In this document: positions 34,879 through 44,597 of the stretch, one piece after another
Layout: the number at the start of each line of letters is the position of its first letter
Numbering within the stretch: position 1 is the first letter of the stretch
Assembly (NCBI RefSeq): GCF_018446385.1
Contig: NC_056005.1
Span: 95,198,984 to 95,262,983 of the forward strand
Reading direction: 5' to 3'
Source: Zingiber officinale
Lineage: Eukaryota > Streptophyta > Magnoliopsida > Zingiberales > Zingiberaceae
Length of the DNA: 64,000 nt
Notes under the pieces: model-generated
What the model was told of the DNA's origin: nothing
The model's database searches: none
The model's input: only the letters and a program-made list of their open reading frames with translations
Position numbers and translations under genes: made by a program

Positions 34879-34942
<64 letters not shown>

Positions 34943-35092
34943 AAAACTTCGATATACTGAAAAAAAAAAAAAATGTTGTTATTATATCATGTCTAATTTT
35001 TAATATCGATATAAAATTTATTATTTTTTAATATATCTAATAATTTTATAAATAAATATATATATATATATATATATATTTATGTAAAAGAA
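34681..35092. repeat. AT-rich spacer with an (AT)29 microsatellite
   Basis: An uninterrupted AT run occupies 34883-34940, and a shorter TA run lies near 35055-35079. Before them, a segment around 34700-34790 repeats gacaaaatgat-like and ataaaataat-like motifs. No gene is seen. Confidence 0.8.
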
Positions 35093-35645
35093 GGGGGAGT
35101 CATAACACAATGGTAAAATTATTAGGGCATCCACAATGGTTAGAGCTCCTTCATTACCACGTCTGCGCCACATTAAAAGTTAAAAACCTCATATCTCTTT
35201 CCACTATCAAAAAACCTCTCAACAAGTCCTTCATGGGTCGACACTTTTCACTATATATAATTTTTATTTCTCTTCCATATTTTACATTATACATCATTAA
35301 ATTTTTATAAAATTTAAATTTATAAATTGCTAACATGAAACTTCATGATCTCACATTTTTTAAACCTCCAAATCATATATATATTTTTTACTAATTTAAA
35401 AATAATTTCTAATTAAAAAAAAAATGATGAAGAAGCGGTTCCATACAGATGGAACCGCTTCTTGACAATGGAGAAAAAGCTCCCTCCCATTATGGGAGGG
35501 AGCTTCTTTCATTTTGCCATGTCTGGGAGCTCCCACTGTGGATGCTCTTACTTTGTGATCAAAAAGTTACAAATTTGAATTTTGAAAATAATTTCTTGTA
35601 AAAAGTAGGGTAAGACTGTGTATAATGGATCCTTCCCTGATATCT
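35093..35645 (+). mobile_element. Au-type SINE split by a MITE
   Basis: The left half (35093-35124) has 'gggggagtcataacacaatgg', a box A-like start. The right half (35548-35645) has gtgatcaaaaagttac, an acaaatttgaattttg box B region, then 'ttgtaaaaagtagggtaag' and gactgtgtataatggatcc. Removing the MITE and one TTA joins the halves into a continuous Au-like SINE. No target duplication of the SINE itself was identified. Confidence 0.75.
35125..35547. mobile_element. Tourist/PIF-Harbinger-type MITE, 423 bp, inside the SINE
   Basis: The left terminus gggcatccacaatggttaga and the reverse complement of the right terminus (gagcatccacagtgggagct) are inverted repeats. TTA lies at 35122-35124 and again at 35548-35550. 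The right arm contains two further hairpins (gaagcggttcca near 35433 and gctccctcccat near 35490). It has no coding content. Confidence 0.88.
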
Positions 35646-35900
35646 TATTTTTTTAATTATTTTTATTCTAATATTATTATAAAATATAGTTATTATAATT
35701 AAAAAAATATAATACATTAGGTATTATTTTATTAAAATATTATTTATTAATTTAGTATATTTAAATTTATGTTAATTTGATTAAAATTATTTTAATAGAA
35801 TCAAAAGATGATTAGGTTACAGAATCAAAACTCTCACATCGATTGAAATATGAATTACAATCCAAAAATAAATTGTTTTTTGTTTTAATCGTAGGCTTAG
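35646..35900. other. AT-rich flank of the Gypsy LTR
   Basis: This is low-complexity AT-rich DNA with no gene or element recognised. It is the left host flank of G1. The matching right flank of G1 is lost, so its target duplication cannot be checked. Confidence 0.5.
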
Positions 35901-38776
35901 TGTCACGTCTCAGGGAGTTTGTGTTAAAGAAAATTTCGACAGTATCTTCCATATACGGATGACAATCTGGGACCTAACTGCATAGCCCTCAGGGCTCACA
36001 ATTATTAGCCAACACGGCTGGAACATATACCATATAATAATAAAACAATCCACGTAGTTAATAATAAATCAGTCTCCGGCTGACTACACAACCACGCAGT
36101 TTATAATAATACCTACTCCACTACAATGAGGAAAAACACAACACAATGGGAAACCTTCGCAGCAGAAAACATGGGCATCATACCTGAAGCACGATATAAA
36201 CATCCATAAGTACAAGAACTACACATTATAAGTATGTAGACATAACAAAACAAGGAACACAAAGAGAGTCTGAAACAAAAAAGTCATCTCGACACCTAAT
36301 GGAGGACTAGCGACTAGAACCTCCTAACGGCTTCAACCTGAAATAGGAAAATAAAGCAACGGTGTGAGTTCAGCGACTCAACGAGTATCAAGCTGACATG
36401 CATAGTAAGATATATCTAACAGTAATAATTATGGAGTACAGTCGTCTGATCAAAAATAGGAAATGCGAAGACTGAACAAGCAAAGAAGTTGTACTCACCT
36501 GGGCCTCTTATCCTGACATAAAGGCCATCAGACCAAACCCATCATGTCTTCTGTATGCATGTCAATTATATGCAACCACAGAAATGCAGCACCCAATATG
36601 CAACAATCACAAGCAATAAATGCAATCCATGCATATGATGCAAATGACATGGTCACCCCTGATGCAATCAGTTATCTCACACACGATGGTGAGACCGAGT
36701 AGGTTAGGCTATGACAAATATGCACTTTGTCATCACTACTCCTGAGTAACCGAATGGACATGATACTGTCAGAATACATCTATCCTCCTACCCCAAACAT
36801 AGTGAAGGAGGCTAAGCTCTCATCTCCCTGTATCATAGTCAAGGGGAGGGATCCCTTCCCGCTACACGCTGCAGTCATCGCTACCCATAAGTGGACTAGC
36901 GGAGCCCTAACAGAGCAAACTGCACACACTTTGCCTGATGTACTACTAACCCATGAGTGGTTGTGTGTGCAGATCATGTAATTGGCGATGTGCTTAACAA
37001 TAATGAAGTCGACAATCATTCAGCATGCAATCATGCAAGATGGAACATGACACTACAACATGTAAATCTTGACACCTCCATAATATATACCAAAATGTAA
37101 AGAAATTCAACAAGGATTAAGTATCATGAAACTAGGTACACATGTCAAGTATGTCTAGTAACTAGTCTTGTACACAGTAAGACAATGTATGTTACTACTT
37201 ATATGATCATAAGTACACATGACAAGAACAAAAGAATATAAGTCTAAATGGATAACAGATAATAACAAACAAAGGCATGTTATAAGTATCAAGTAGTAGC
37301 ATACCAATGGTAGCTAAAAACACAACCATTACTGCTAGCTATAAATTACTATACATATCATAATGATAATATCAAAAGAGATAAGTCAAAGGTACCCGTC
37401 TAAAAAATGGAGATCGTATCCAAAATAGATCTCACGTCGAGACGCTCGTCTCAAATCAAAGTCCTATAATACATGATATACATTTTAGCTAATCATACAC
37501 ACAACAACTAGCTAAATTCAAAACCCAAATTAATTAGGAAAAATCCCCAATCGAAATAATTAACCTAATTCATTAATCTAATTAAGTTTAACTCAATCCA
37601 TGATTCTTTCACATTAACTCTACTTATGAGTTAATCAATTTAGTCATGGTAATCCTCTACGTTCAATAGACACTTAATTCATCCACAATATCAATTGGGT
37701 AATAACTCCATCCCTAACAATTCACCACAACAATCCAATAATCCTAATATTGATCATACTACCATCTATATCAATTAAACCAAATAACCATAACACATCA
37801 ACACCAAAACTCACCCAAATCTAAATGCTCTGCTGTAGGACTCGCAGCCGAAGAAACCTACTATTGGCCTGAGCTAGGTGGATCCGCTGATTTCCCCAAA
37901 CAAGTACCCTACATTACAATCATCACAACCACAATTGAGCATTATACCCAATCCATAATGAACAACCAACATCTGAAGTCAGACCTAGTTACTGATCACA
38001 ATTTGAGCACCTTACCTCTTCCTCCCTAACTGTCTGTAAATACCAAGGATCCGGTGATGCAGACTTCCGGCTAACAGGGATGTGGTGGCTGGAAACCAAT
38101 TGCTGTTGGAACCTTGTGGCTTCTGTGGCCCCAGTGAGCACTTGGTGTGCACGACCAAGAATAGGTAGGCAGCGATCAATGATCTAAGGCATGGATCAGG
38201 GGTGTGAGGTGAGGAGAAACCGAGAGCATCGGGAGAGGAAGGCTCGGCACTGGATGGTGGTCGACTGAGGAGGTGACATTGGAGATATCTCGATCGGCGG
38301 TGGATCGGGAGCTAGGGTAGAGGGGAGGCGGTTGGCGCTAGGGCAGAGGAAGAGGGCTTGGGTGTGAGGGGTTTTGTCCGCATGGGAGGAGAGGAGTCGC
38401 GTCGGGTTGAGGAAGATGACGAGATCGTCGGCGTCGGGAGAGGAGATTGGGAGAAAGAAGGCGGTGGTGGCTCAGCGTCGCGTGAGGGAGAGGCGGCATC
38501 GGGCGAGAGGGGTGTGCGGCGGTGAGAGGAGAGAAAAAGGAAATACTTATATAAATATATACTTAGGTTTTGCTTAATCAAACCCTAGGTACATTCCTCA
38601 ATCAACTCCCACTTATTGGTATTCCAAACAGGCTTTTCCCAATCTCATAAATGCATCCCCTCCAAATACGTCATACGAGCTCCGATTAAATCCCAGAAAA
38701 TTATTAAAAATTCTAATAAGATTATTTTCTCAAATAACCTTATTATTTAATTATTATTTTGTTGTCGTATTTTACA
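35901..38776 (-). repeat. 3' LTR of Gypsy element G1, 2,876 bp
   Basis: On the plus strand the LTR begins tgtcacgtctcagg and ends gtattttaca, so it has 5'-TG...CA-3' ends. Both ends match the G2 copies (62745 onwards and to 49178). A polypurine tract (plus-strand ttctccccatt, 38777-38787) adjoins it inside. A TATA-like run lies near 38545-38565 for minus-strand transcription. Length and terminal sequence suit Tekay/Del chromoviruses. Short frames within it are not genes. Confidence 0.85.
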
Positions 38777-39938
38777 TTCTCCCCATTAATAAACATTTGG
38801 TCCCCAAATTTTTGTTAATTACCATTAGCAAGTACTAACAATAGAGAACTAATTAAATGTTGAACGAAAAACTAACCCACATACCTCAAGTAAAAAAGAT
38901 GGGGATATCGAGTTCGGATCGTATGCTCGAGCTCCCAAGTGGCCTCCTCGTCAGAATGATACTGTCATCCGACTTTAACCAGCCGAATAGTCTTGTTCCA
39001 CAGGTGACGCTCTTTGTTGTCCAATATCCGTACCAGAACCTTCTCGTAGGTAACGTCAGGCTGAATGGGAACTAATATATCTGACAGAACATGTGTTGGG
39101 TCGGGTACGTACCTCCTCGGCATTGACACATGAAAAACATCATGAATGCCTGCCAGAGCTAGTGGTAGCGCTAGACAGTAAGCTACCGCTCCAATCCTCT
39201 CCAAAATCTAGAAAGACCCAATATATTGTGGAGCTAGCTTACCTCAGAGGTCAAATCTCTTCACCCCTTTTGTGGGCGAGACTCTCAAAAATACATGGTC
39301 GTTTGTAGCGAACTCCAGGGGTTTACGTCTCCGATCAGCATAATTCTTCTGACGGTCCTGCGCCTTGGACATCCTCCGTCTGATAGTGCGGACCAACTCT
39401 GCCTCCTACTGAGCTCTCTGAGGTCTTAGCAGCTGGGCCTTCCCAACCTCCTCCCAGAGGGTGGATGTCCGACAAGGTCTACCATACAAGGCTTTAAACG
39501 GTGCCATCTGAATAGCCGAATGATAGCTGTTATTGTAGGCGAACTCTACTAATGGTAGGTGATCCTCCCAACTGCCTCTGAAATTCATAATGCAAGACCT
39601 CAACAAGTCCTCTAATGTCTGGATGGTCCGCTCTGACTGTCCATCTATCTGTGGATGGAATGCTGTACTGAAACGGAGCTATGTGCCCAAGGCCTGCTGC
39701 AGACTCTGCCAAAACTGGGATGTGAACCGTGGGCCTCTATCCGATATAATACTCGAGGGAATACCATGCAATCTAATAATCTCCCAACAATATAGCTCTA
39801 ACAATCGATCCAGCAAATCGGTCTTCCGAATCGCTAAGAAATATACGGATTTGGTTAATCGATCAACGATTATCCAAATTACATCATGGCCTCATCGTGT
39901 CGTAGGCAATCCCACCACAAAATCTATGGTGATGTGCT
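38777..39938 (-). pseudogene. G1 integrase core and chromodomain-type tail, broken
   Basis: Minus-strand fragments give, in order, integrase pieces (FAYNNSYHSAIQMAPFKALY, then GRPCRTSTLWEEVGKAQLL), DVFHVSMPRRYVPDPTHVLS, and a tail with VRILDNKERHLWNKTIRLVK leading to EEATWE. The last part is typical of chromovirus integrase C-termini. Several frame changes and stops break it. The integrase frame is cut at 39938 by the solo LTR. Confidence 0.85.
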
Positions 39939-40900
39939 TGTTGGTATGTATACTATAAGTCTAGCTTTTGTATGAATATCTGTTTTGAAATATCTTGAAA
40001 TGAGGATCACTTTGGTCAAATATTTACATTTTATATTTATATATATGTTAATACAGTTGCCCATTTAATTTATATTGTAGATAACATGGTGTGTGGTGTC
40101 ACACAAAAGATTATGTTATCGGTTCCTTATAAATTATAAATAGTAGCTCACAACCAAGATGGATTGGAACAAACCATTGCAACGGTTGTAGTGTAATTTG
40201 GTATTAGTCTGTCTTGACTATAAAATTATAATAGTACACTATGTGTGTATTGAGCAGGATCATCTGAGGTTGTTCGATTTATACTGACTATATAAAAGAA
40301 TAGAACCTCTGTTATTATGGACGTGCGTTCTCTTAATCCCTATATAATAACAAGCACATATACTTAGTATTTATTTCTTTAACTTATCAATGAGTGAGAT
40401 TTATTCGTTAAATCAATATGCCCGATGAGTTGGGAAATAATACTTTTTATATGGTGTGTTGTTGATTATAGAAGGAAACTGTGTTCTAATTATTTAGGTT
40501 GATGATGTCCCCTTGAGGAGCTCATAAGGATTATCATGTAAATCCTACAGGTGGACTTAGTCTGACATGATAATAAAGTTGAGTGATACTACTCTTGGAA
40601 TCATATATTAATTAATTGAGTTGTCAGTAACTCATTTAATTAACGGACATATGATATCTTAAACACGGGAAGATTAACGCACTCATAATAAGAATGAGCC
40701 CATATTGTAATATGGGATTGGTGCGGTAGTTCAATAATAACCCTTTAGTTGTATGAGTTATTATTGATGGACATGAGTTGGGTGTTCGGGGCGAACACGG
40801 GAAACCCAAGCATATCGGGAGACCTAAACCAATTCCTCCTCTAGGTCCCTGTTGTAGCCTCTATATATAAAGTCTCGCATCCACCCATCCATAACCGGGT

Positions 40901-41030
40901 TTGGTTTAACTTGGTTTGGTTTTAGTTAACTTGGTTTGGTTTAACTTAACTTGGTTTGGTTTAACTTAACTTGGTTTGGTCTAACTTAACTTGGTTTAGT
41001 TTAACTTAACTTGGTTTGGTTTAACATAGT
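40901..41030 (+). repeat. Minisatellite, 20-bp unit, in the solo LTR
   Basis: About six copies of ttggtttggtttaacttaac follow at an exact 20-bp period with a few substitutions. The array lies just downstream of the TATA box, so it would be in the transcribed leader. Confidence 0.9.
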
Positions 41031-41654
41031 TTGTTTAGATTTTTTCTAAACAAAATTTTGTTAATTTTTCTTTCCTTGTAACCAACGGCAAATCTATAAA
41101 AAAGAGTAGGATGTGGCCCCTAAAACCTAATCTTCTAATTATTCCACAACTCCCTTCTCTCCTTATGGTTGTCGTCCCCTCTTACCTTGCTAGGGGCAGC
41201 GGCACAACCCCTTCTTCTCCTCCTTATGGCCGGCGCCACCTCCACTAAGGGTCGGGCCCCTTCTCCTCCTCCTAGGGCTGATGCTCCCCTTCTCCTCCTC
41301 CTTCTTTGTGGCTGGAGCCCTCTTTCTCCTCCTTGTGGGCGGCGGCTTGAAGAAGAGGAAGAAAAGCAAGAAGAGGAAGAAGAGGAAGAAGAGAAAGAAG
41401 ACGAGAAGGAAGAAGATTAGAAGGTGTCCCATCCTAGCGACTCCTTTTATAACCGGCGGATTTGGAAGAGAAGAGAAGGATGGTAGTTTTGTTCTTGGTA
41501 GATCGTCACTCACACGACGTCCAAGGAGAGGAGAGGAATACGGCAGAAGATCAAGAGGTCTTTAGCTACAAAGAAAATGTACAACTAGTTCTTTAATTCT
41601 GCTGCGTATCTAGTTTCGTTTTTCTTTGTATCAATTTTGCATATCGATTTTGAA

Positions 41655-42165
41655 TAGGGGTGTCAAAAATGAACCCGACCTGACGACCCAACCCGAGTCA
41701 ACCCGAAAAAAATCAGGTTCGGGTTGGGCATTTTTGGGTTCGGGTCGAGTTCGAGTTGGAGGATTGGAGAGTAAAAAAGTTTCAGGTTGGGTCAGGTCGG
41801 GTTCGGGTTACCCGGGTTGACTTAAATATAGGGTTTTGTGAGTTTTTTGGGGGTTAAATCAAATTTTATTTTAAAAATTTAGATGTTTTTATGTGTATTA
41901 ATATCATGTTTGTATGATAATGATGGAGTATTGAGATAAAAGTGAAGAATTATAAGGAAAATAGCTCAAAAAAGTCGTTTTGAATCAGATTTTCGGGTTG
42001 TATGGGTCGGGTTCGGGTTGATCGGGTTGGTCGGGTTCGGGTTCGGGTTCGGGTTGAGGTGTTTTGGGTTGAACTCAGGTTCAGGTCGGGTTCGAGTTGG
42101 GTTAAAAAAAAAAAAAAACTCAACCCGACCCAATCCGACCCGACCCACCCGAATTGACACCCCTA
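41655..42165. mobile_element. hAT-type MITE, 511 bp, perfect 8-bp target duplication
   Basis: The termini TAGGGGTGTCA and TGACACCCCTA are perfect inverted repeats. The 8-bp duplication attttgaa lies at 41647-41654 and 42166-42173. The interior is dominated by cgggttcgggttgggt-type subterminal repeats on both sides and has no transposase. The 8-bp duplication and short terminal repeat fit the hAT superfamily. Confidence 0.92.
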
Positions 42166-42355
42166 ATTTTGAATACCAACACAAGAGGTCAACGATCTTG
42201 TAATTTGATCAAGGTGTGATTTGATCATGCAAGAACTTGCTTGATTGATCAAACACATGTTTGATCGAATATGCAAGTTGCTAGGAAAAGTTCTGTTCTT
42301 GTATAATTTTTTTGTACAGGGAAATTTAAACAAAACGGAATTCCAGCGCCCTTCA

Positions 42356-42525
42356 GTACTCCCATTTTCACTCTGGAATAGGAATCCTCTGAAGTAATCT
42401 GGCAGGTCTTTGGTGCTCAGCCTTCACCTGCTGACAGATTAGACATCTAGCTACAAACTCCGCGATGTCTTTCTTCATGTCGTTTCACCAATATGAACGC
42501 TTCAAATCTTGATACATGTGAGTCC
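42356..42525 (-). pseudogene. G1 integrase zinc-binding region fragment
   Basis: Read on the minus strand it encodes YQDLKRSYW, then NDMKKDIAEFVARCLICQQV, then KAEHQRPA, the end of the integrase HHCC zinc domain. Two in-frame TGA codons stand where related elements have Trp. It lies between the solo LTR and the TR-GAG element and is contiguous with G1 when both are removed. Confidence 0.85.
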
Positions 42526-43612
42526 TGTTGGGACCTTGACGTCCGCTTGAGGGGGGTGAATAGCGGCTCACCCAAAACTTTACTTCCTATAATGTTAGTG
42601 CACAGCGGAATACAAAAACAAACTAACAAATACAAAAGTTAACCTAAAACAAGAAAGAAAAAGACAACAAACCGAACACAAACCCTAACACAAGGTGTTT
42701 ACGTGGTTCGGAGATAACTTGCTCCTACTCCACGGCGTGTCCGTAAGGTGGACGATCCCTCAATCCGTCGGTGGATTAGTCCCCGGCAAACTCCGGCTAG
42801 CTCAACCTCCTTGTGGGTGGAGAAACCTCACCACAACTCCAACCAAGATCTCTTGGCACACAAAGATCTCTTGAGCACAAGTAGACTACTAATTAGACTT
42901 TAACCAAGTCCAATTTCGTCACCTTGGCCGGCCATCCCAAGCTCCTTCTTATAGAGCTTGGAAGAAATCAGTAAGATGATTTTCCCGTTACCAGTCGACT
43001 GGTCCTTGCACCAGTCGACTGGTGCCAGCCCAACGGCTCTCTCAACGGCTCTCTACTAGTCAAGCTACAGTGCACCAGTCGACTGATGAAACCACCAGTC
43101 GACTGCTACAGTACTGCTACAGTAAACCCTAATTTTGGATTTTACCCCGAGTACATTCACTCAACACTCGTTCTCGCCCGACCAACCTAGACCTAGCCTT
43201 CTAGCCTCCTCCATCAGCCTTGCGTCCCTCGGATGCCTTCCCATCCTTCACGTCTTGCCTTCTGGAGCTTCCATCGGCCTTGTCATTGTTGTCGGGTCTT
43301 CCTTTGCCAAGAGGTCGCGCCTCCGGGACTTCATCCATTGCCAAGTCACACTTGGACTTACGTTACCAAGACTACATGCTTGGACTTACACCGCCAAGAC
43401 TCATCCTTGGACTTTCCTCCTTTGCCAAGATCACACTTGGACTTACGTTGCCAAGACTACATGCTTGGACTTACACCGCCAAGACTCACCCTTGGACTTT
43501 CCTTGTTGTACCTGTATCCTGCACACTCACAATGCATATCAAATACAACAATAAACCTAACTTAAACCTTTGTCCAAACATCAAAACCTAGGGCACCTAG
43601 ATTGCTCCAACA
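42526..43612 (-). repeat. 3' LTR of the TR-GAG element, 1,087 bp
   Basis: It begins TGTTGGGACC and ends CTCCAACA on the plus strand. It carries four CAGTCGACTG palindromes and an array of ccaag/cttgg hairpins (43340-43500). It is 11 bp longer than the other LTR because agtactgctac is duplicated near 43107-43125. Confidence 0.93.
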
Positions 43613-43628
43613 ATCTCCCCCTTTTTGA
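43613..43628 (-). promoter_or_regulatory. Polypurine tract of the TR-GAG element
   Basis: Read on the minus strand, AAAAAGGGGGAGAT directly precedes the 3' LTR. This is the usual site and composition for plus-strand priming. Confidence 0.85.
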
Positions 43629-44597
43629 TGTTTGGCAACCTGTTTAAGTTAGGGAAACATAAATGCAATACATATGCAAATAAATATGCAAATAAACTCA
43701 TACATAAATAATGGAACCTAAATCCCTAGGCTCCCCCTTCACCTAAGCTCCCCCTTGAGCTAGGATTTCCCGCAAAGGTAAACTTCTCCCCCTTTGCCTA
43801 AACAATCGCTCCCCCTTCACCTAAGCTCTCCCTCGAGTTAGGATTTCTTGCAAAGGTGTATAGGTTTCCCACTTAAACCTAGACTTCTCCCCCTTTGCCA
43901 TACATCAAAAAGAGCTCCAACAATATCCCAATTGTTGAAAACATGTCATCCAAATTGACCATAAACTCATGTATTTATCCCCCATAGGTCTCATACATTT
44001 AAACGAGTTGACACGGTCAAGAACAACATTGAAAAACACTTTTAGGCTGGTATCAGTCGACTGAACTAGGTACCAGTCGACTGCCCCTTCGACAGAACCT
44101 TACAGAAGCATTCTGTGGTCGAAATCTACTGTTACCAGTCGACTGGTATCTGCACCAGTCGACTGGCACCCTATTTTTACAAAAATCAGCCTTTTCAGGC
44201 CAACTTCAGAAATGCACCAGAAATTCCCTAAACCTCCAAAAATCCCCAAATTTTGTGAAGAGGTCTATTGTACCCTTGTCTACTTGGGAAAAATATATAT
44301 AAAAATATATTTATCACAGATCCCAAGATTGACACAAAATTCAAAACTAGCTAAATAGTTCAATTGAACATTGACCTAAAGTCCTAGTTTTGGCTTCCTT
44401 TTGATGTATTTGCCCATACCAACCCACAATGCATCACTGGCATTAGTTTATATGGCATCTATACATCAAAAACTAATTTTCATGCAATATGAACCCAATT
44501 CATATTTCTATGCATGAAACTCAACTCAATTGTGCCAACCCACTATGTTAGAGACTTAAGTCCGTCTCCAAATCACTTAGCACATTTGATAACCCAT
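43629..44597 (-). other. Noncoding 3' interior of the TR-GAG element
   Basis: No ORF follows gag on the minus strand. The stretch holds repeated purine tracts resembling the polypurine tract (minus-strand aaagggggag, near 43733-43900) and four more CAGTCGACTG palindromes (44054, 44074, 44136, 44156). A pol gene would be expected here in an autonomous relative. Confidence 0.7.

Larger units (their letters stand above)
39939..42355 (+). mobile_element. Solo LTR related to the Copia LTRs, 2,417 bp
   Basis: It begins TGTTGG and ends CTTCA, and sits in the G1 integrase gene. Flanking 5-bp repeats are gtgct (39934-39938) and gtact (42356-42360), one mismatch. Its sequence follows the LTR of the Copia element at 49481-59438 read on the minus strand: the same start, the same tgttcggggcgaacacggg segment, and the same aattcctcctct...ggtccct segment. 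There is no internal coding region. It carries a TATA box (tatatataaag near 40862), a 20-bp minisatellite, a purine-rich block and a hAT MITE. Confidence 0.85.

Noticed and set aside
36727..36981. 84-codon plus-strand ORF in the Gypsy LTR
   Set aside because: It lies inside a 2.9-kb noncoding LTR, has no recognisable domain, and is open on the opposite strand too.
41169..41565. Leu/Ser- and Lys/Glu-rich ORFs on both strands
   Set aside because: Low-complexity CT and GA tracts of the solo LTR give long frames by composition only.
43340..43500. Regularly spaced repeats as a CRISPR array
   Set aside because: The units are imperfect, contain internal hairpins, lie in an LTR of a plant retrotransposon and have no unique spacers.
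43135..43591. Three overlapping ORFs of 110-139 codons, repeated at 46860-47316
   Set aside because: They are the LTR hairpin array read in three frames, identical in both LTRs, with none resembling a protein family.
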